Source of the DNA: Portulaca oleracea
Taxonomy: Eukaryota > Streptophyta > Magnoliopsida > Caryophyllales > Portulacaceae
Length of the DNA: 64,000 nt
Assembly: GCA_029582165.1 (NCBI GenBank)
Contig: CM055884.1
Location: forward strand, 15,146,537-15,210,536
Direction of reading: 5' to 3'
Notes under the pieces: model-generated
Databases searched by the model: none
Told to the model about the DNA's origin: nothing
The model's input: the letters and a program-made list of their open reading frames with translations, nothing else
Shown here: positions 22,618-33,760 of the stretch, in pieces
How the letters are laid out: each line of letters starts with the position of its first letter
Position numbering within the stretch: the stretch's first letter is position 1
Program-made: the position numbers and the translations under genes

Positions 22618-22797
22618 ATAATCATGGATGTACTAAGTATGAACCCGTTCATCTTCTTCTTCAACATATGAAACAAAAAAATAAAAACAAAAATGGATAT
22701 ATATTTCTCACAAATTAGAACATCATAGTATTGCTTGAAATTTTATGGTACATTTACTTCATGGGCTATTCCTTGAGGTCAATAATTATGATATGAT

Positions 22798-24577
22798 GGT
22801 CGAGTTTTACAAATCTTTGTTGGGCAGCGCCTGATGGCTAGCCATGACAATGCATTATTTAAAGGAGCATGGAAATGAATAGGGGCTTTCCTACTTGATG
22901 TAGTTCATGACCATAAAACACCGAAAAGATTTGACATGCTTACCGTTGTTTCTATTGCTTGGTAATCAAATTCTATTTAATTTCTGCTTAATTAATGTAA
23001 TCAGTTTGTAATAGGGATTTAATTATTTGAGTTTGAATATTACTTATGTTTGATTGTCCCTCTAGCCTTGCATTTCTTCTAAATACGACACATTCGATAA
23101 AGTTGAACTTTCGTTGTTAATATTAGTAAGATTTTGATTAATGAATAATTGATTTTTGAGGTTTACAATGACTTGTTCAAAGTAAGAAAAAAAGAGTTGA
23201 AATTAAGCTTCCAGTGCGGTAGATTCAATTATTTTGCCTAAGGTCAGGAAGCCAAAAATAGCCTCATATTTTAAGCCTATATCCTCTTGCACAGTATTAT
23301 ATATATTTACAGTGTTCCAAAGTTATGGTGCTAATTGCCAAAGACTTAATTAAATTGGTTGTCTTTCTTACTTAACATGTGTAAAGTGTTGTTTTCTTCT
23401 TTTTTTCGTTCTTTCTAGGGAGCTTTCCCAAAATATTGTCTTGTGTCAAGAAATAACAATTAAAGGGTTGCAATAGATCTCACGTGAAGCCAACATGTCT
23501 CCCTAAAGTCTATCGACTCTATATTTTTTAGAGTTCACTCAAGAAGCTTTAGAAGGGAATGATCACAATATATAACAAATCCTTTACTGTGCGGTAGAGT
23601 GAGAACCAACAGGAACATCGGTGTGTGTAGCTCACGAAAACGTTATTCTGGCCACCATGCACCTCCTTAGCCATCTTACCCTACCGATGTACACTATGTC
23701 CTGACGAAAACAAAAAATTGGTGGTCAAGATTTTGAATAGCAAGACCTAAAAACATGGGTGCTACTAAAGGGAAAAAAAATCGACTAGCGAAGTAAGATT
23801 AAATACCCAAGGACCAACAATCAACCTAGGGTTTACCGGTTTAAGAAAACCCTAACTTAGAACTCATAATCTTCCACCATTTTTAGGGTTTTAAGCATAA
23901 ACAACAAGAACAACAATGAACAACGAAGATATGTTCAATGATAAAGAAATCTCACCACATTAAACTAGAATCTTCCATGACTGCTTAAAGGAGAACCACA
24001 AACACCCAAAGAGAGATTCAATACTCCACCATGATTAGTTTGAAGCAAACACCCACTAATCCATAAAGAAACCACTCCCAATCACAGCCAAGATTTGGAT
24101 AAAGGAGAGAAAGATTTGAGTAGGGTTTTCAAATACCCAAGAAGAATCTGTCTTTAAAGCTTACAAATGTTCAATAGTTGTCATTCCATGGGGAGCCATT
24201 ATACATATAAAGGGGTGGGGAAAGAAAAAAACATTAAAAAACGTATAGAAATTGCGAAAACAGGGTTAAGCGCGCCCAGTGCCTAATCTAGGGAATTTCT
24301 ACGGAGAGAAATAGGAAGGTACAGCTACCGTCTAAGGGGATGCAGCCAGCACCGGCCGTGTTTCTCTTCTACTTCCTTGGTTGCGTTCCCGTTTCTTCTT
24401 TGCTCGGTTCTCCCCCCCGAAACTTGTGTAGTGACAAAATTGTCCTTTTGCTTGACCTCAATCCTAACTCGATATATCCCTTGCCTCCTTGAGTGATATA
24501 TGGACTTTGAACTTAAAAAAATTAGTCAGTTCTTCCCTTGTTTTCTTCATCCTCGGCATCTCCGGGACCCACACAAC
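22798..24577. other. Intergenic DNA, probably old LTR-like sequence
   Basis: No protein-coding region is recognisable. The part from about 23550 to 24500 (gggttttcaaatacccaag, cagggttaagcgcgcccagt) has the look of LTR or leader DNA of a plant retrotransposon on the minus strand, but no partner repeat or primer-binding site is present. Confidence 0.3.
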
Positions 24578-24973
24578 CACAACAAGAAAAATTACTTTGG
24601 GCAACAAAAAAGTTTGTTTTCTTAGTCCAATTTTTGTTGCCCTTTAACATGGGGCTACAAAAAAAAAATTGTCACGATTTGGTAGTTTTATTCTCGAAGA
24701 ACAAAATCCGGGCTACAAATTAGTAAAAATGGTTGCACAATGTTGTTGTGGTGAGCAAGAAATTTTTTTTGTTGCCTTAATAGCCTTATGCAACCATTTT
24801 TCTTTAATGGTCGCCGTATCTATATCAATTGCAACAAAAAAAGTTTTATTGCCACATATAGTGTATTTAATTACAAAATTATTGGGTTACCTTATTTTAA
24901 ATTAATGCAATAGTAATTTTTTATTGCCCAAACTACTCTAAATTTGTTGCACAAACATGTTTTTCTTGTTGTA
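24578..24973. mobile_element. Miniature CACTA-like element with 3-bp target duplication
   Basis: The left end cacaacaagaaaaa (24578) and the inverted right end tacaacaagaaaaa (ending 24973) match at 13 of 14 bases and resemble the CACTACAAGAAAAA terminus of plant CACTA elements. The trinucleotide aac flanks both sides (24575-24577 and 24974-24976), the length expected for CACTA. Subterminal gcaacaa/ttgttgc units occur in both orientations, as in CACTA subterminal repeats. The 396-bp element has no transposase. Confidence 0.7.
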
Positions 24974-25161
24974 AACCCAAGGTATTCGGAAATTCCTGGG
25001 TTAGATCGAAATGCGTGTTGCGACTCCGATTACCCTTGATCCTCATGGACTATTCTTGCACAAACAGTTTTTTGATAGCCCTAGCATTTGTGCTATGAGA
25101 TGGTGCTAATGTATGTTCTACTGACTTCGTAAATGCCTACGAGATAGTTGTGCTTGTTTAT

Positions 25162-25236
25162 AGCCTATTAGCTCAAGTGGTAGAGCACTTGCATATATAC
25201 AATGCGAGGATGTGGGTTCGAACCCCACATTGGCTA
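25162..25236 (+). tRNA. tRNA-like sequence, probably a pseudo-tRNA or SINE head
   Basis: A cloverleaf can be drawn. The acceptor AGCCTAT pairs with ATTGGCT with one mismatch. The D arm is GCTC/GAGC with loop AAGTGGTA. The T arm is GTGGG-TTCGAAC-CCCAC. Pol III box A (TAGCTCAAGTGG) and box B (GGTTCGAACCC) are good. The anticodon arm is odd: CTTGCAT pairs with ATGCGAG over seven base pairs instead of five, around loop ATATACA, which would put ATA at the anticodon with a pyrimidine at position 37. This makes a working tRNA doubtful. No SINE tail was identified downstream. Confidence 0.45.
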
Positions 25237-25655
25237 TTTGGTTGATCGGTCCATGCTAATCCAAATGTTCGTAGTAAGCAACAAAATGAAATAACCCTGT
25301 TAACTCCGTTTCAATACCAAGCAGAAAAAACTTATTTCATCATTAACATGTTTTTTCTAATCCCACAAAAATCATTCAACTACTTGCACTTGCTCATTGG
25401 CATGTTGTTTTTGTCTTTCCTCTTCTTGTCTCTACTGTCAACTACTTGCTTCCCTGTTCACCAAACAGTGGAATTGGAATTTGATAAAAATACAAAAAAA
25501 GCATGATAGTTGATGCTTAAAAGTCAAATTGTATTGCAACACCATGTCTAATGAGTTGTCTAATACTCCCCTATTAAAAAAAAAAACATGTCTGAACAGT
25601 CATACTGTATTGTAACAAATACTCCCTGAATTCGAGTGCACTATTCAACTTATTA
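25237..25655. other. AT-rich intergenic DNA
   Basis: It contains poly-A runs and several tactccc motifs (25564, 25620, 25654) that could be left ends of the mariner element. No gene is seen. Confidence 0.4.
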
Positions 25656-26146
25656 CTCCCGTGTTCAAAAAAAAAAAAAAATGATAGTATGATCAATTCT
25701 ATCAGCTATTCATTCGAATGCACTATCCAACTTCTTCCCTGCTCAATCCAACTGAATTTGCCAACTGAATTCGAGTGCACTATTCTTTTAGCTATTCATT
25801 CGAGTGCACTATCCAACTGAATTTGCCAGTGAAGTAGTTAAAACACTATCCAACTTATTGATCAATCTATAAACGTCAAACTCAAACAAGGACCTCAAAA
25901 TAAATATGCTAGAACACTAAAAAACTGATTTGATCATTAAAACATGTCAGAACATTGATTTCTAATCCAATAAAAATCATTTAGCTGTGACTAGAATTGC
26001 CCACATTAATAAATGCAAAACTGAAATACATAGAGAGTTTGCTTAATTTCTAAAGGAAACTGATTTCTAAAACCAGAACCATGGACTATAATTATCTGCT
26101 AGTAATATAAAGTGGGTATATATATCTTTAACATAACTGCAATGGT

Positions 26147-26325
26147 TTACTTGATTTCTTCTTCTTGTTCTTCGTTGAGTTGGGTTGGAACAAAGACACC
26201 ATCCATAGAATTGTTGACAGTCACATAGTCTTCACCGTCCATTGAATCTTGGACAACCCATTCCCTATTTATAGAGTCATCAACAACCATGAAATATTCC
26301 GAGTTTAGTGAATCTGCTATCAATC
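26147..26325 (-). other. Possible 3' exon inside the mariner element
   Basis: After an acceptor-like aaaattttgcag at about 26326, a 57-codon acidic frame runs to TAA 26147-26149. It contains short imperfect repeats (VVDDSINREWVVQDSMDGE). It is not a known mariner domain. It could be a spliced tail or chance; no other support is visible. Confidence 0.25.
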
Positions 26326-26447
26326 CTGCAAAATTTGTTTAAGTACTCATCAAAATCAAACAAGAAAATAAAACAATGAAAAAATAAGGAGTACTAAGTT
26401 TACACTTATTAATGAACACATACCGGATCTAAATCCAAAATTTAACC

Positions 26448-27720
26448 AAAATAACTATGAACATCTTGCACCAACACAGGATCACATCTTAATTGATTAG
26501 GGTAGGGAGTTGACCTAGCCTCTCTAACCTCATTTTACTCATGTGAGAAATCTTGTAGTTATTCGAACCCATATTTTGCATGATTTGTATCATGCATTGT
26601 TGCAAAGTGACAAATACATGATTTGCTCTCTTGGACGGAAAGTCATTAAAAGCCTTCATAACGCCACTAACCAACTGATCGATATTTCTTGGGCATTCTT
26701 TATACTGCAAGGATTGAATATCATTAAAATAATATCAAATCTAGTACATTTAATTCTGGAGAGTTTGCAGGCTGATTAATTAAGCGAATATCAAACCCGT
26801 CTTCACTTGCGACACGACGAAATTATGGATCGTCATCACCGATGTGAGTCCTAGCATTGTCCTGCTGAATTAAAATCAGACAATGAGAATCCTCTGAAGG
26901 CCACCTATGCTTGATAGCTGGGATGACTTTATCTACCAAAAACGACCTGATAGTGTCTTTGTTTATAGATGTCATAGCTTTTGTTTCCAATGTCCCTACA
27001 ACTCTATTAACGCTGTTTCTTCTCGCCGGCTCTTGAATTACAAACGGAAATAGACCAATTTTTCCAAAAAATGTTTCATTACCCTCTTCATCAAATTTAG
27101 GTCGGGAAACAGCAGCTAAGAACATGACCTTAACAATGAAGTTCTTACTCTTGCAACTCCGGTATGGTTCTTCTTCACCGAGCACAAGGTAGTAATTATG
27201 AGATGTTCTTTTCAAGTAAAACCACATGTCATCGACGCGGACTACATTATACATCCCAGCAAAAGTCAAGTTGTGTGGTATGCTAGGCAAATCTAGCATG
27301 TTCAAACAGAACCACAGTCGGGACTGCTTATTTTCCTCCATGAGATAAGGCTTTACCGCATTAGAATGTCGTTTTATCAGACCGGAGTTTTGCAGTCGCC
27401 ATGTCGTTGATAGACTACATCTAAGAGTAGCAGCTAGTGCACGAAGGGTTTGCCTTTTATGTAAAGGAATTTCACGAATCACATTAGCATCAACATGAAA
27501 TTTCTTACGACCATAATAACCCGTTTTTCTATGATTCACATTACAGGTGTTCTTAGCCGCTGCCCAAATAGGTTGCATGGTTCGGATAGAAGTTGCAAAT
27601 TTGAATACGACATTTCTAATGACAGTTCTCCCCCAATTTTCCATTGGTACTTGCCTTTAGTAGAGCTTCATATATACGTCTACGCTCATTGTTAGTCAAG
27701 GTTCTCAATTTTCATCTTTG
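26448..27720 (-). pseudogene. Mariner-like transposase, main region, broken
   Basis: Read right to left. The N-terminal helix-turn-helix start LTNNERRRIYEALLKAS lies at about 27630-27690, a frameshift follows, and the long frame 26823-27644 continues. That frame has the first catalytic Asp in VRVDDMWFYL (residue 138), then KVMFLAAVSRPKFD and GKIGLFPFVIQEPA, and the second Asp in IQQDNARTH (residue 262). A stop at 26823 and a further frameshift near 26720 precede the third catalytic region NSPELNVLDL. The C-terminus HMSKMRLERLGQLP is at about 26489-26710. This is the DD39D pattern of plant mariners. The enzyme would cut and join at TA sites; at least three lesions make it inactive. Confidence 0.85.
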
Positions 27721-28096
27721 GCTTGACAGTCTATGATTTTCATTATTTCCCCCTATGGAATTGCAACATTATAAAATCACGAAATCAACAAGTATACATA
27801 TCAAATTTATCCCTTCCTAATGTCTAGTACTTTATGCTCATATATACTCCTAAGTTACTGAGTATAGGGTAGAGAATTGAAAATAAACAGCCATATATAC
27901 ATAGTATAAAGAGTACGAAGTATTAAAAAACATCCCCATCATCCCAAGTTACTAATGCAATTAGTCTAAGATAATCCCCATCATCTCAACCACAAAAAAA
28001 ATCAACAAAGGCAACCACTGAGGACAAAAATAGAAGTGAAGGAGGAATTGGTGGCAAAACACACGTAAGGACCGTAAGAGGGTGAAGGAGGAATAC

Positions 28097-28389
28097 CTGT
28101 TTCCAAGTGCTCTTCTTATTCTTCAACATGAACCTCATCTCCCAATTTGTTTCTAGCTCTAATGGTGACATGGTCACATCGATCATCACCCCACTATTTC
28201 TGTTCTCGCTATCAGGATCAACATAAACCTCCTCTTCCCAGTGTATATGTGCGCCATTGGTGGGATATTCAAGTCGATCGACATTCCTCCACCAAAATTC
28301 TCAACACCAGGGTTCATATTGAGGTTTGGGGTTTCAGCAACCCATTGTTGTTCTTCCAAATTGAACTCACCTCCCTCTACTGCCTCCAT
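28097..28389 (-). pseudogene. Putative 5' exon of the mariner transposase gene
   Basis: The ATG at 28387-28389 opens an acidic frame (EGGEFNLEEQQWVAE, SIDLNIPPMAHI), like the acidic leaders of plant mariner transposases. It needs a frame change near 28240 and ends at AAACAG followed by GTATTC, a good donor at 28097/28096. The intron would end shortly before the helix-turn-helix region near 27730. Assignment is by position and composition. Confidence 0.45.
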
Positions 28390-28882
28390 ATTCAAGTTAT
28401 TTCAACTAAGGGTCCTTCCATCTTTTTAGATTGATGTTTGAGATTTTAGTAATTTGTGTTTGGCAATCTTTCAAAAAATTCTATTCAGATTTCTTACCGT
28501 GTTGCCGATGGATACAATTTATAGATAAAATTGGAGGCAACTCACAAAAATTTCGCAAGCAGAAATTCTTAGTGATTTTTGGCGCCATATTGAAACACTA
28601 ATTGAAGTCAGACATGCGCAGATGGGTAGAAGATGATCCGTTCAGCTTCCTTCCTCATCAATGGAGTCCATCAATTTTGCTGATAATCAAAGCATGGGAG
28701 ACAGAGAGATACTAGTCATGTTTGCACGCAGATGATTGGAGAGGAAATGAAAAGGTTATACACTTTAATAAAGCAGCTAACCATTTAATGTTAAAACAGT
28801 TAACTAACACATGGTTTTTAGTAGTATTGGTTTTCCCCTAAATGAGCAAAACGTCAGATAATAAAAAAAAACAGAGGGAGTA

Positions 28883-31249
28883 TATAATTACATATAGGGT
28901 GCGTTTGGTTGGTCAATAATCCCGGGAAAATGGTCAATTTTTCCGGATTGACTTATTTTTACCTTATTTGGATGCGGGTTAACTTTAACAAAGTTTTCAC
29001 GATGGACCCATCATTTTCTCCATTTTCCTTGGAAGGCTAAGGAAAATTTTTCCTATGAAAAACTTCCAATAAATTAAAACATACAGAAACAACGTAGTAA
29101 GTTGTCCGCCAATTAAAAGAAATGAAATACGTTTCCCAGTCTTCTATCATCCAAGGAGTGGTATAACAATTTGAAGGTGGAGTAAGTTGTCCGCCAAGCG
29201 CTTGTTAAATTTGATTTACGAAAATGATAAACATCTTGACGTAAGATGACCGTCACTTAAAAAATTAAATTTAAGTATATTTAAATCATTATAAAGGTAA
29301 GTTTCATTACTTTAAGAGTTATTATAACTTATAAATTATGTAAAAATATTTATTTATGTATATTTTTTCATAAATATAAAAATATGTACAAAATGTATAT
29401 TTTCTACTATAATCGGTAAAATTAGACTATCATTAATATTTTTTGATCTAGAAAATAAATATTATAATCTTATATTTGATAAATATGTATAATTAGTTGA
29501 AAAAATATTATTAAAAATTATAAAAATATGAATTATATACAATTCAAAATAATTCTTAACCATCTTGAGTCAAGATGTGTATCTTTGTCTTTTGATTTTT
29601 TTTTTTTTTTTTGGGTGGATTAGACCGAGTATCTTTTGATTTATTTGTATCTATTTCCTTTTGGAAGCCCACTTGGCCTTCCCCACTCAATTATATACAT
29701 CATCTACGTTCAGTTGTCATTGTCATCCTCCCCCATATATGATATATCCTACCTAATGATCTCTAGTTCTCTACACAGTGAAGTACGGATCCATCAAAGA
29801 AGCGTCATAGCCCCTCTCTTTTTTAGCTAAAAACCATTTAGGGCTTGGGAGAAAGATAAAGGGGAGTTAGGAGGGGTTAAGGAGGGTTCCTATTCCTCCT
29901 TACTCTTGTTTGGGAAGAGAGTGAGGGAGGGTAAAGGAGAGTAAGATGGAGTAGGGTTTACCCCCCTTTACCCCTCTTTACTCTTGTTTTTTTAACACCC
30001 CAATTTGAGGTGTAAGAAAGTGTATATCATACATAATATAGAAAATGACCATTATACCCCTAACCCTCCCATATTCTCATCATTGAACTACATATATTAT
30101 GAAAGGGTAAATACGTCAATTAACATTTTACTTTCCAAATTATTCTCCCAAGCAGAGGCAAGTAGTTTAGCCTTATGAACCCTCCCATATTTTCACCCTC
30201 CTTTACTCTTACTTACTCTTACTCTCCATTTTTAACTCTTCTTCCGAGCAAAGCATAATGAGGTTTGAATCTGGCAATAAACAGGGAAGGAAGCCATTGA
30301 AGCATCTCTGCCTCCACTGCTAGTAGATCAGTTCTTCGCCACCATCATCACCAAATCGTGTTTTCACTGACTTCGTCAACACCAGTGTAGGGCTGCATGT
30401 CCTCCTTCCATCTATATTTCTCTATCCCCCCTTCATCTAAGTGAAGAGACACCCATTTTCTTCAATGTTTCCACCCTCTCTCTCTCTTTTTTTTTTTTTT
30501 GAAAGAAAATGTTCATAGTTGGCCGATTTGTTTTTGTTCATGTACTCCAAATTTGATCTTCTTTTGTTGATATAAACAGAAAGTATCATTCAATCAAGAA
30601 AATTTGGAAAATTGATTGAAATTGAAGTTAGGATTGGGTTGGGTTGAGAATTATGGAATGAGTGGGTAAAAGAGTTTTGGTGGTAATTAAATTGATGTTC
30701 TTTGTTCGTTTCAATTTTTTTGATGTCAATGATGATTTCATTATCTGGATTTTGATTTAGATACTAATAAATTGGTTATTAGAACCAATTCTCTAGTTGG
30801 ATTTAGCTGTAATTTTTGATGAAGAGATGGCGTATCATGGTGCATATTGCCACCAGTTTTGGCCGGGGAAAATCGATATGCCAATGGCGGGCGTATATTG
30901 TGGTGAAGGTGCTCAGACTGCACAATGGTGACAGAGAGAAAGGAGAAAGAAATGGTCATGTCTTCTTTTCTTCAATAGATATACAACGTAAAATAGAAAA
31001 AGAGTAGAAGAAGAAGAAGACGAAGGCAAGTTGGCAGTAATTGGGCACCAAAACAAGGTAGCAGCCTAGGAAGAGAACACTCAATAGTTTGAAAAAAAGT
31101 AAACGAAAACCTCAAATATGAAATGGTGGGAGGAAAACATTTGTTAATGGTACATATAGCTACGTGTTATTCATGCTGTATCACACGTGACAGTTGGATT
31201 ATATTGCAACACAGATGATCATGTCTCTTAATTTTGTTACTGAAAGAGG
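28883..31249. other. Intergenic DNA with a decayed repeat
   Basis: At 28897 the sequence gggtgcgtttggttgg looks like a DNA-transposon terminus, but no partner end is found. Around 29840-30260, G-rich units (gggagggtaaaggagagtaag) are followed by their approximate complements (ctcctttactcttacttactc), suggesting an old fold-back element of about 420 bp. Poly-T runs occur at 29600 and 30490. The ORF at 30816-31007 has no recognisable domain. Confidence 0.4.
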
Positions 31250-31834
31250 TCAGATATCAGCCTTGGTAGGGTTAAGATCCTGGCCAGAAGTGTTGTCGGC
31301 AGTAATATCAATAAGCTTGGGTTGCTTCCTCTTGTCCTCAGCAATCTTAGGCACAGTAATCCTCAAGACACCGTCCTCCAAGTGAGCCTTAATGTTATCA
31401 AGATCAGCATTGAAAGGCATCCTAAACTGCCTCCAGAACTTGCCAGCAGTCCTCTCAACACGATGCCACTTGTCACCCTCATGTTCATCTTCAGTCTTGC
31501 GTTGGCCGCTGATCCTCAACACACGGTTCTCCTCAACCTCGATCTTGACATCGTCCTTCTTCATACCGGGGACGTCAAGGGTGATGATGTGGGAGTGGGA
31601 GGTCTCCTTCCAATCAGCCCTGGCAAGGGCCAATGGTAGGGAAGGCTCAATGCTGGTGGCCTTAGAGAGGGAGAGGGGCATGGGAGTCTGCTCCAGCACA
31701 CGGAATGGGTCGTCAATGTCCCAAAGCGTCCTTGGGAAGGGCACCAACCCCTCCGTCAGGGTTCCCAATGCCACCATCGCCATCATCATACCCAAACTCC
31801 ACAATAATAGTCCCTGCATTTTGTTACCTGCCAT
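31250..31834 (-). CDS. Small heat-shock protein, ER-type (class IV, HSP22-like)
   Basis: An intronless 194-residue ORF, start ATG at 31832-31834. Residues 1-29 (MQGLLLWSLGMMMAMVALG) form a signal peptide. Residues about 40-50 (DIDDPFRVLEQTP) and ARADWKET at 71-78 open the alpha-crystallin domain (about 72-165), which contains LDVPGMKKDDVKIEVEE, the KWHRVERTAGKFWRQFRMP block and GVLRITVPK (155-163). This matches the plant ER-lumen sHSPs such as Arabidopsis HSP22. The protein would bind unfolding secretory proteins during heat stress as an ATP-independent chaperone. It ends KADI, not a standard KDEL-type signal, so ER retention is uncertain. No damage is seen. The open frames on the other strand are shadows of this gene. 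Confidence 0.93.
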   Translation of the reverse strand: MAGNKMQGLLLWSLGMMMAMVALGTLTEGLVPFPRTLWDIDDPFRVLEQTPMPLSLSKATSIEPSLPLALARADWKETSHSHIITLDVPGMKKDDVKIEVEENRVLRISGQRKTEDEHEGDKWHRVERTAGKFWRQFRMPFNADLDNIKAHLEDGVLRITVPKIAEDKRKQPKLIDITADNTSGQDLNPTKADI

Positions 31835-31887
31835 TAATGTTTTCTTCTGTTTTCGGACAGCGGATCACGATGAGGGGGGCGGGGTTA

Positions 31888-31896
31888 CTTTTATAG
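31888..31896 (-). promoter_or_regulatory. TATA box of the sHSP gene
   Basis: The minus strand reads CTATAAAAG, about 54 bp before the ATG. It is a strong plant TATA match and implies a short 5' UTR. Confidence 0.65.
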
Positions 31897-31921
31897 GTGG
31901 TGCACTGGAGGATGGTGGAGT

Positions 31922-31936
31922 GTTCTGGATACTTCT
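31922..31936 (-). promoter_or_regulatory. Heat-shock element of the sHSP gene
   Basis: The plus strand reads gttctggatacttct, three 5-bp units nTTCn-nGAAn-nTTCn with one mismatch (GAT for GAA). It lies about 25-50 bp upstream of the TATA box, where heat-shock factors bind in plant sHSP promoters. Confidence 0.6.
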
Positions 31937-32099
31937 TGCTGAGTCGGTGATACTGATTTTAATCTGTTGGTGTTTCATCCAGGAATTAGATATCTCTAGA
32001 CATGGGTGGAATCAAGTGGAAGCTTTCCCAAGTCCCACTATTTTCGTTTATCATAACCCCATTTTCTTGGCTGACCATTTCGTCCTTGCCTTAGCCAAA

Positions 32100-32536
32100 T
32101 AAATAAATAAATAAAACAAAAAAAAATAATTTCTGAGCCTTTTCATATTTTGCAAGCATTTGAGCATTTTATCTTTTCTAGCTTAAGACTAGATTTGTGG
32201 CCGGTCATATGGACGGGTCAGGGCCCTATTCTTTTGTGATGAGTAATAAATTTATCGTATCTATCGCATTCATAGTTATATTATCATACCTTTTTTGACA
32301 TTATTAATTTTTCTTTATCTATTTTATATAATATATATTTAAAAATTTATATATTTAATAAATAATGTGACTGATATGATTTGTCTTACTCACAATACCT
32401 TTAATAAAAATTACAAACTATATATTTAAAAATTCATATACTTAAACAATATAACTTATCTAATTTAGATTCTCAATTACTATCCTATCCACCCAGTTTA
32501 TCTCACATTCCCACCCACCAACTATCTTACAGTTTT
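32100..32536. other. AT-rich intergenic DNA
   Basis: No gene or clear element. It starts with an aaat tetranucleotide run after the sHSP promoter. Confidence 0.4.
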
Positions 32537-33480
32537 CTTATATATAATTGGTGTACTTATGCATATAAAATATAATATATTAATCATATTTTAGTTTACC
32601 TTAGATTTTGATAAGTATGAAAAATTACAAACAATAATACAAGTATTTACAATTTTTTATGTAAATACTATGTTGATTTTTCAAAAACAATGCATATTAA
32701 TTTAGTTTGCATACTCATAAAAATTACTATCATGATTTAAAAATGGTCATATGATAAGACTCACAGCGTTTTCTACCGTCAAATAATATCCAACCCGCAT
32801 TTACTCGGTTCCGAAAATATATCTGACCTGTATTGATCCGATTCTAGAATACACTCGACCATATTTACTTGAACCCGAAATGAACCTAACTCGTATTTAG
32901 CCGAATTTGAAATATACTGGACCCTACCTTATCTTGATATATAACCGAGACGTATTTAACCCACTTCTCGTATTGATTGGTTTGGACATAAAATTTTATT
33001 TGACGCTAGGCTTCTTAGTTATTGTAGCATGGGTTAAAACTTACAGTTTAATCATATATATTTGGTGTAATAATGCACATAAAATATATTTTATTAATCA
33101 TATTTTAATTTATCTTGGATTTGAATAAGTATGAAAAATTACAAACAATAATACAAGTATTAGTATTTATAATTTTACATGTAATACTATTCATTTTTCA
33201 AATACAATTCACACTAATTTAGTATGACGCTTTAAAACTTGTCATATGTTAAGAGTTTTAGCGTTTTCTATAGCCAAATAATATCCAATCAGTATTTACC
33301 CGATTCCGAAATATAAATGACCTGTATTGATCCGAACTCGAAATATATTCAAACTCATATTTACTTGAACCCGAAAAATACCTCACTCGTATTTACTGAA
33401 ACCCAAAATATGTCGGACCCGTATTTACCTTGTCGAGATATACATCTTACATGCATTTACCCCACTTCTCGAATGGGTTA
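32537..33480. repeat. Two-copy tandem duplication, period ~514 bp
   Basis: The block from ttggtgtacttatgcatata (about 32547) to cccacttctcg is repeated from ttggtgtaataatgcacata (about 33060) to ccccacttctcg at 33473. Each copy includes attacaaacaataatacaag, then several 25-35-bp subunits of the form cccgtatttac.tgaacccgaaata. The copies have diverged. No coding potential. Confidence 0.7.
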
Positions 33481-33559
33481 TAAAGTTTTATTTAAAACAA
33501 ATGAATCATCCTTCTTTCTTCCAACATCATTCTTAAATAAAGAAAGTGTGATACAAGCT

Positions 33560-33760
33560 ACAAGGCAAGCTGGTAAAATTACAAGGTTGACTGCTTATTA
33601 ATATATTCGAAGGAAAAAAAGTAAATTTTTGTGTGAATACAAGATACAAGGCAATGTAGTGAAGCTACTAAGTAGACTGCTTATTATAAAATATATTCAA
33701 GGACAAAAGAGTAAATTCGAGTGTGAACACAAGCTACAAGATAAGCTACTAGACAAGTAG
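33560..33760. repeat. Short tandem repeat, period 88 bp
   Basis: aaggcaagctgg...gactgcttatta...gtgtgaatacaag (33560) recurs at 33648 as aaggcaatgtag...gactgcttatta...gtgtgaacacaag, and a third partial copy starts at about 33733. Confidence 0.6.

Larger units (their letters stand above)
18262..22797. mobile_element. MITE split by a copia insertion
   Basis: The left arm (about 18262-18390) contains cccatgaagtaaatg and tgagaaatatatatcc. The right arm (about 22670-22797) carries their reverse complements, ggatatatatttctca and catttacttcatggg, in mirrored order over about 125 bases. The copia element at 18396-22617 sits between them, so the MITE was there first. Without the copia insert it would be about 300 bp long. 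There is no ORF of its own. Confidence 0.7.
25656..28880 (-). mobile_element. Plant mariner-like element (Tc1/mariner), decayed
   Basis: The right end reads acagagggag followed by TA (28881-28882), the complement of the CTCCCTCNGT terminus shared by plant mariner and Stowaway elements. The best left end is CTCCCGTGTTC at 25656, preceded by TA; alternatives at 25566 and 25622 cannot be excluded. The interior encodes a broken minus-strand mariner transposase. The roughly 3.2-kb size suits plant mariners. Confidence 0.62.

Noticed and set aside
28897..28915. gggtgcgtttggttgg as a DNA-transposon terminus
   Set aside because: No inverted partner could be found downstream, so it is noted only.
29840..30260. 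Possible fold-back element with gggagggtaaaggagagtaag units
   Set aside because: The inverted similarity is patchy and borders are unclear; mentioned in the intergenic entry but not called as an element.
30816..31007. 63-codon ORF
   Set aside because: No recognisable domain and no neighbouring support.
31322..32102. Plus-strand ORFs of 105 and 236 codons overlapping the sHSP gene
   Set aside because: They are antisense shadows of the sHSP coding sequence and promoter.
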